Program-made: the position numbers and the translations under genes
The notes under the pieces: generated by a model
What the model was told of the DNA's origin: nothing
What the model saw: the letters and a program-made list of their open reading frames with translations, nothing else
Databases searched by the model: none
NCBI RefSeq assembly: GCF_023074175.1
Contig: NZ_JADPKS010000074.1
Span: 1 to 64,000 of the forward strand
Direction of reading: 5' to 3'
Length of the DNA stretch: 64,000 nt
Source: Bradyrhizobium sp. 139
Lineage (GTDB): Bacteria > Pseudomonadota > Alphaproteobacteria > Rhizobiales > Xanthobacteraceae
Part shown: one piece after another, positions 61,960-64,000 of the stretch
Layout of the letters: each line of letters begins with the position of its first letter
Numbering within the stretch: position 1 is the stretch's first letter

Positions 61960-63873
61960 TCAGGCCGCGGTCGATCCGAATTCCGGAACCGCGTCCTTCA
62001 GGATGGTCCTGATCGTGGCCCGATCGTCCCGCGCGATCGCCTGCTCCAGCGCTGCGATCCATTTGCGCAGCGTCTGCATCGGCGGCTCGTTCGGCTGTGC
62101 CGCCATGATGCCGGCGACACCGATCTCGCGGGTGGGCTCCTCGGAGGCGAACAGGATTTCGTGCAGGCGCTCGCCCGGCCGCATGCCCGTGAACACGATC
62201 TCGATGTCGTAGCCGGGCTGGAGACCGGAGAGGCGGATCATGCGCTCGGCAAGATCGACGATCTTCACCGGCTGGCCCATGTTAAGCACGTAGACCGAGA
62301 CATCGGGACGCGCGGTTCCGAGCGCATGCGTTGTCGCCGTGATGACGAGATCGCAGGCCTCACGGATGGTCATGAAGTAGCGGACCATGTCGGGATGGGT
62401 CACCGTCACGGGACCGCCGGCCTCGATCTGGGCCTTGAACTTCGGCACCACCGAGCCGTTCGACGCCAGCACGTTGCCGAACCGAACCGAGATCAACCGC
62501 ATCGGCGGCCTGGCACCGCCGCTACCTGCGGCAAGATCGTGGTCGAGCGCCTGGCAGTACATCTCGGCGAAGCGCTTGGTGAGGCCAAGCATCGACACCG
62601 GCTCGATCGCCTTGTCGGTCGAGATCATCACCATGGCTTCGGCGCCGGCGCTGTGCGCCGCATCGGCAACGTTGATCGAGCCGAAGATGTTGGTCTTGAC
62701 GCCCTCGCTCCAGTCGCGTTCCAGGATCGGCACGTGCTTGAGCGCAGCGGCATGGAACACGATGTCCGGGTTGAACTCCGCCATCAGGCGCATGATGCGC
62801 TCGCGGTCGCGGATGTCGGCGATCCGCCCTTCGATCTCGGCAGCCGTGCCATGCGCAGCGAGCGCTTCCGTGACCGCGTAGAGCGCCGGCTCGGAATGTT
62901 CCACGATCAGGAGGCGCGCGGCCCCGAAGGCGACGACGCGCTCGCAGATCTCGGAGCCGATCGAACCGCCGCCGCCGGTGACGATCACCGCCTTGCCCCT
63001 GATCAGGGCTTCGAGGCGCGCATAGTCGATTATCTCGCTCGGCCGCAGCAGAAGGTCCTCGACCGCGACGGCCGCGAGGCGCGGCGTATCGCCGCTCTCC
63101 AGCGAAGGCATCCGATTGACGATCACCCCGAGCTTGCGCGCCCGCATCAGGATCGATTCCGGATGCGCGTCCGGCTCGAACGCCGACGGCGTCATGATGA
63201 GGCGCGCGATCGGCTTGTTGCGCTTGGCGAAATCGGCGATGACGTCCTCGATGTCGTCAATGCCGCCCAGCACCGGCACGTTGCGGATGAACTGGCCGCG
63301 ATCGGATCTCGACGGCGACAGCACGCCGACCGGCCAGATGCGTTTGATCGCCCCGCTCTCGATGCCGCGCAACAGCACCTCGGCATCTGCGGCGCGGCCG
63401 ATCAGCAGTGTCGGCGCGGCGTCCTCGGTTCGGGCGTGACGCCGCACCCGCGTATAGCGGAAGTAGCGATAGGCCATGCGCGACGCGCTGAGGAAGGAGA
63501 TCTCAAGGAACCAGTAGAGAACGATCGTCACCTTGCCGAGGAAGAAGGCGCCGCGGACATTGGGGGCGACGAAGATGTAGTCGAGCGCCAGCAGGGCAAC
63601 CGTCAGCACGGTCGCGACGCGGATGATGTTCAGCGCGTCGGGCAGCGAGATGAAGCGCCATTTCGTCGTGGTCAGGTTGAAGAGGAAGAACACGACGACG
63701 CTGAAGGCGAGGAAGTAGGGCAGGATCTGGAACAGCAGCGGCAGCCGGTCGAAGAAGCCGTCGCCACCTTCGAAACGCAGGTAGAAAGCGGCGAACAGCG
63801 CCGCCGTGGTCGCCAAGAGGTCATGGAGCGCGATCAGGAAATTGCGCAAGGTGAGATGCGAAAGACGCGTCAT
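61960..63873 (-). CDS. Nucleotide-sugar 4,6-dehydratase, WbpM/CapD family
   Basis: A 637-residue protein. Four N-terminal transmembrane helices (about 12-125) precede a first Rossmann-like domain (about 150-270) and the SDR catalytic domain (about 285-580) with 'VTGGGGSIGSEICERV' and 'MISTDKAIEPVSMLGLTKR'. WbpM relatives make UDP-4-keto-6-deoxy-GlcNAc. At the position of the usual Tyr/Met before G-x-T-K this protein has Leu ('SMLGLTK'). 'RYFMTIREACDLV' and 'TGMRPGERLHEILF' complete the family signature. First gene of a leftward three-gene operon. Confidence 0.92.
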   Translation of the reverse strand: MTRLSHLTLRNFLIALHDLLATTAALFAAFYLRFEGGDGFFDRLPLLFQILPYFLAFSVVVFFLFNLTTTKWRFISLPDALNIIRVATVLTVALLALDYIFVAPNVRGAFFLGKVTIVLYWFLEISFLSASRMAYRYFRYTRVRRHARTEDAAPTLLIGRAADAEVLLRGIESGAIKRIWPVGVLSPSRSDRGQFIRNVPVLGGIDDIEDVIADFAKRNKPIARLIMTPSAFEPDAHPESILMRARKLGVIVNRMPSLESGDTPRLAAVAVEDLLLRPSEIIDYARLEALIRGKAVIVTGGGGSIGSEICERVVAFGAARLLIVEHSEPALYAVTEALAAHGTAAEIEGRIADIRDRERIMRLMAEFNPDIVFHAAALKHVPILERDWSEGVKTNIFGSINVADAAHSAGAEAMVMISTDKAIEPVSMLGLTKRFAEMYCQALDHDLAAGSGGARPPMRLISVRFGNVLASNGSVVPKFKAQIEAGGPVTVTHPDMVRYFMTIREACDLVITATTHALGTARPDVSVYVLNMGQPVKIVDLAERMIRLSGLQPGYDIEIVFTGMRPGERLHEILFASEEPTREIGVAGIMAAQPNEPPMQTLRKWIAALEQAIARDDRATIRTILKDAVPEFGSTAA

Positions 63874-63937
63874 CCGCCGACCGATGTTATCCCGTTGAGT
63901 ACCACCTGATCGCGCTGATAGCCCATCCCGCCAAGAG

Positions 63938-63993
63938 TTGCCAGCACAAGACTTGCCAACACAAGACTTGTCAGACGTTCCAGCATAAGGCTT
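63938..63993. repeat. Short imperfect tandem repeat at the window edge
   Basis: CAGCACAAGACTTGC is followed by CAACACAAGACTTGT and, more diverged, CAGCATAAGGCTTGC. Roughly 15-base unit, about three copies, upstream of the dehydratase operon. The window ends here, so the full extent is unknown. Confidence 0.5.
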
Positions 63994-64000
63994 GCAGCCG

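Noticed and set aside
63938-63993. Phage attachment site or tRNA remnant at the window end
   Set aside because: The short tandem repeat has no cloverleaf, no integrase gene nearby and no duplicated core elsewhere in the window.

Overview
The window is GC-rich DNA, densely coding on both strands, and looks like the chromosome of a Bradyrhizobium-type alphaproteobacterium (Nitrobacteraceae/Rhizobiales). Three things point there: the protein families, the intergenic repeats (variants around 'GCGAGCGCAGCGAAGCAATCC' halves, 'TAGGGTGGGCAAAGCG', 'CATCCTGAGG...CTCGAAGGATG' and a degenerate 'AAGAAAACGCGTCAAAA' element), and a very large coiled-coil protein resembling the rhizobial Growth Pole Ring (GPR) protein. 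I see no rRNA, tRNA, CRISPR array, transposase or phage gene. The assignment rests on recognition, not on a database search.

Layout. 1-914 is gene-poor and holds dispersed repeats. 0.9-9.9 kb carries unlinked housekeeping and accessory genes: a DUF1127 protein, a MocR-type regulator, two small membrane proteins, an MHYT-PAS-GGDEF-EAL c-di-GMP enzyme, a DHA2 drug exporter, a DUF892 ferritin-like protein and a flippase-like membrane protein. After a secreted SGNH hydrolase, 12.1-20.1 kb is a catabolic island for the aldaric acids D-glucarate and galactarate: an MFS importer, a LysR regulator, kdgD, gudD, 2-oxoglutarate semialdehyde dehydrogenase and garD, a complete route to 2-oxoglutarate. 20.2-24.2 kb has two secreted proteins, a TrxR-type ferredoxin-NADP reductase, a thioesterase, a [2Fe-2S] ferredoxin and an Hpt-only phosphotransfer protein.

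24.6-30.4 kb is one 1,922-residue gene with two transmembrane segments, a long helical rod built on 11-residue periodicity (seven 22-residue and nine 44-residue tandem units) and a conserved-looking C-terminal domain. Its promoter region has a CtrA-like TTAA-N7-TTAA box. This is the most interesting locus in the window. It is followed by an Mla-type lipid transport operon (mlaE-mlaF-mlaD), a dipeptide epimerase, an MFS permease, an Ala/Glu-rich protein of unknown role, a FucU/RbsD-type mutarotase, a secreted caspase-fold protein with an Asn/Gln-rich tail, threonine dehydratase, a lipid-glycosyltransferase/LpxH-like pair, thiD, a stand-alone Lrp/AsnC sensor domain, a dihaem cytochrome c, a CHRD protein, a Cys/Met-metabolism PLP enzyme, cytochrome c556, an orphan molybdenum hydroxylase large subunit and murJ.

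52.8-63.9 kb is a surface-polysaccharide locus: a WbpM/CapD-type 4,6-dehydratase, a glycosyltransferase and a 4-reductase-like SDR on one strand; a UPF0104 membrane protein and a WecA/WbpL-type phosphoglycosyl transferase on the other; then a UDP-sugar epimerase, mannose-1-P guanylyltransferase/phosphomannose isomerase, a Gfo/Idh/MocA oxidoreductase and a DegT aminotransferase. The set fits O-antigen synthesis initiated with a 6-deoxy-HexNAc such as N-acetylquinovosamine (inference). I did not find a clearly unprecedented multi-gene system; the best novelty candidates are the GPR-like protein with its promoter and the caspase with its prion-like tail.
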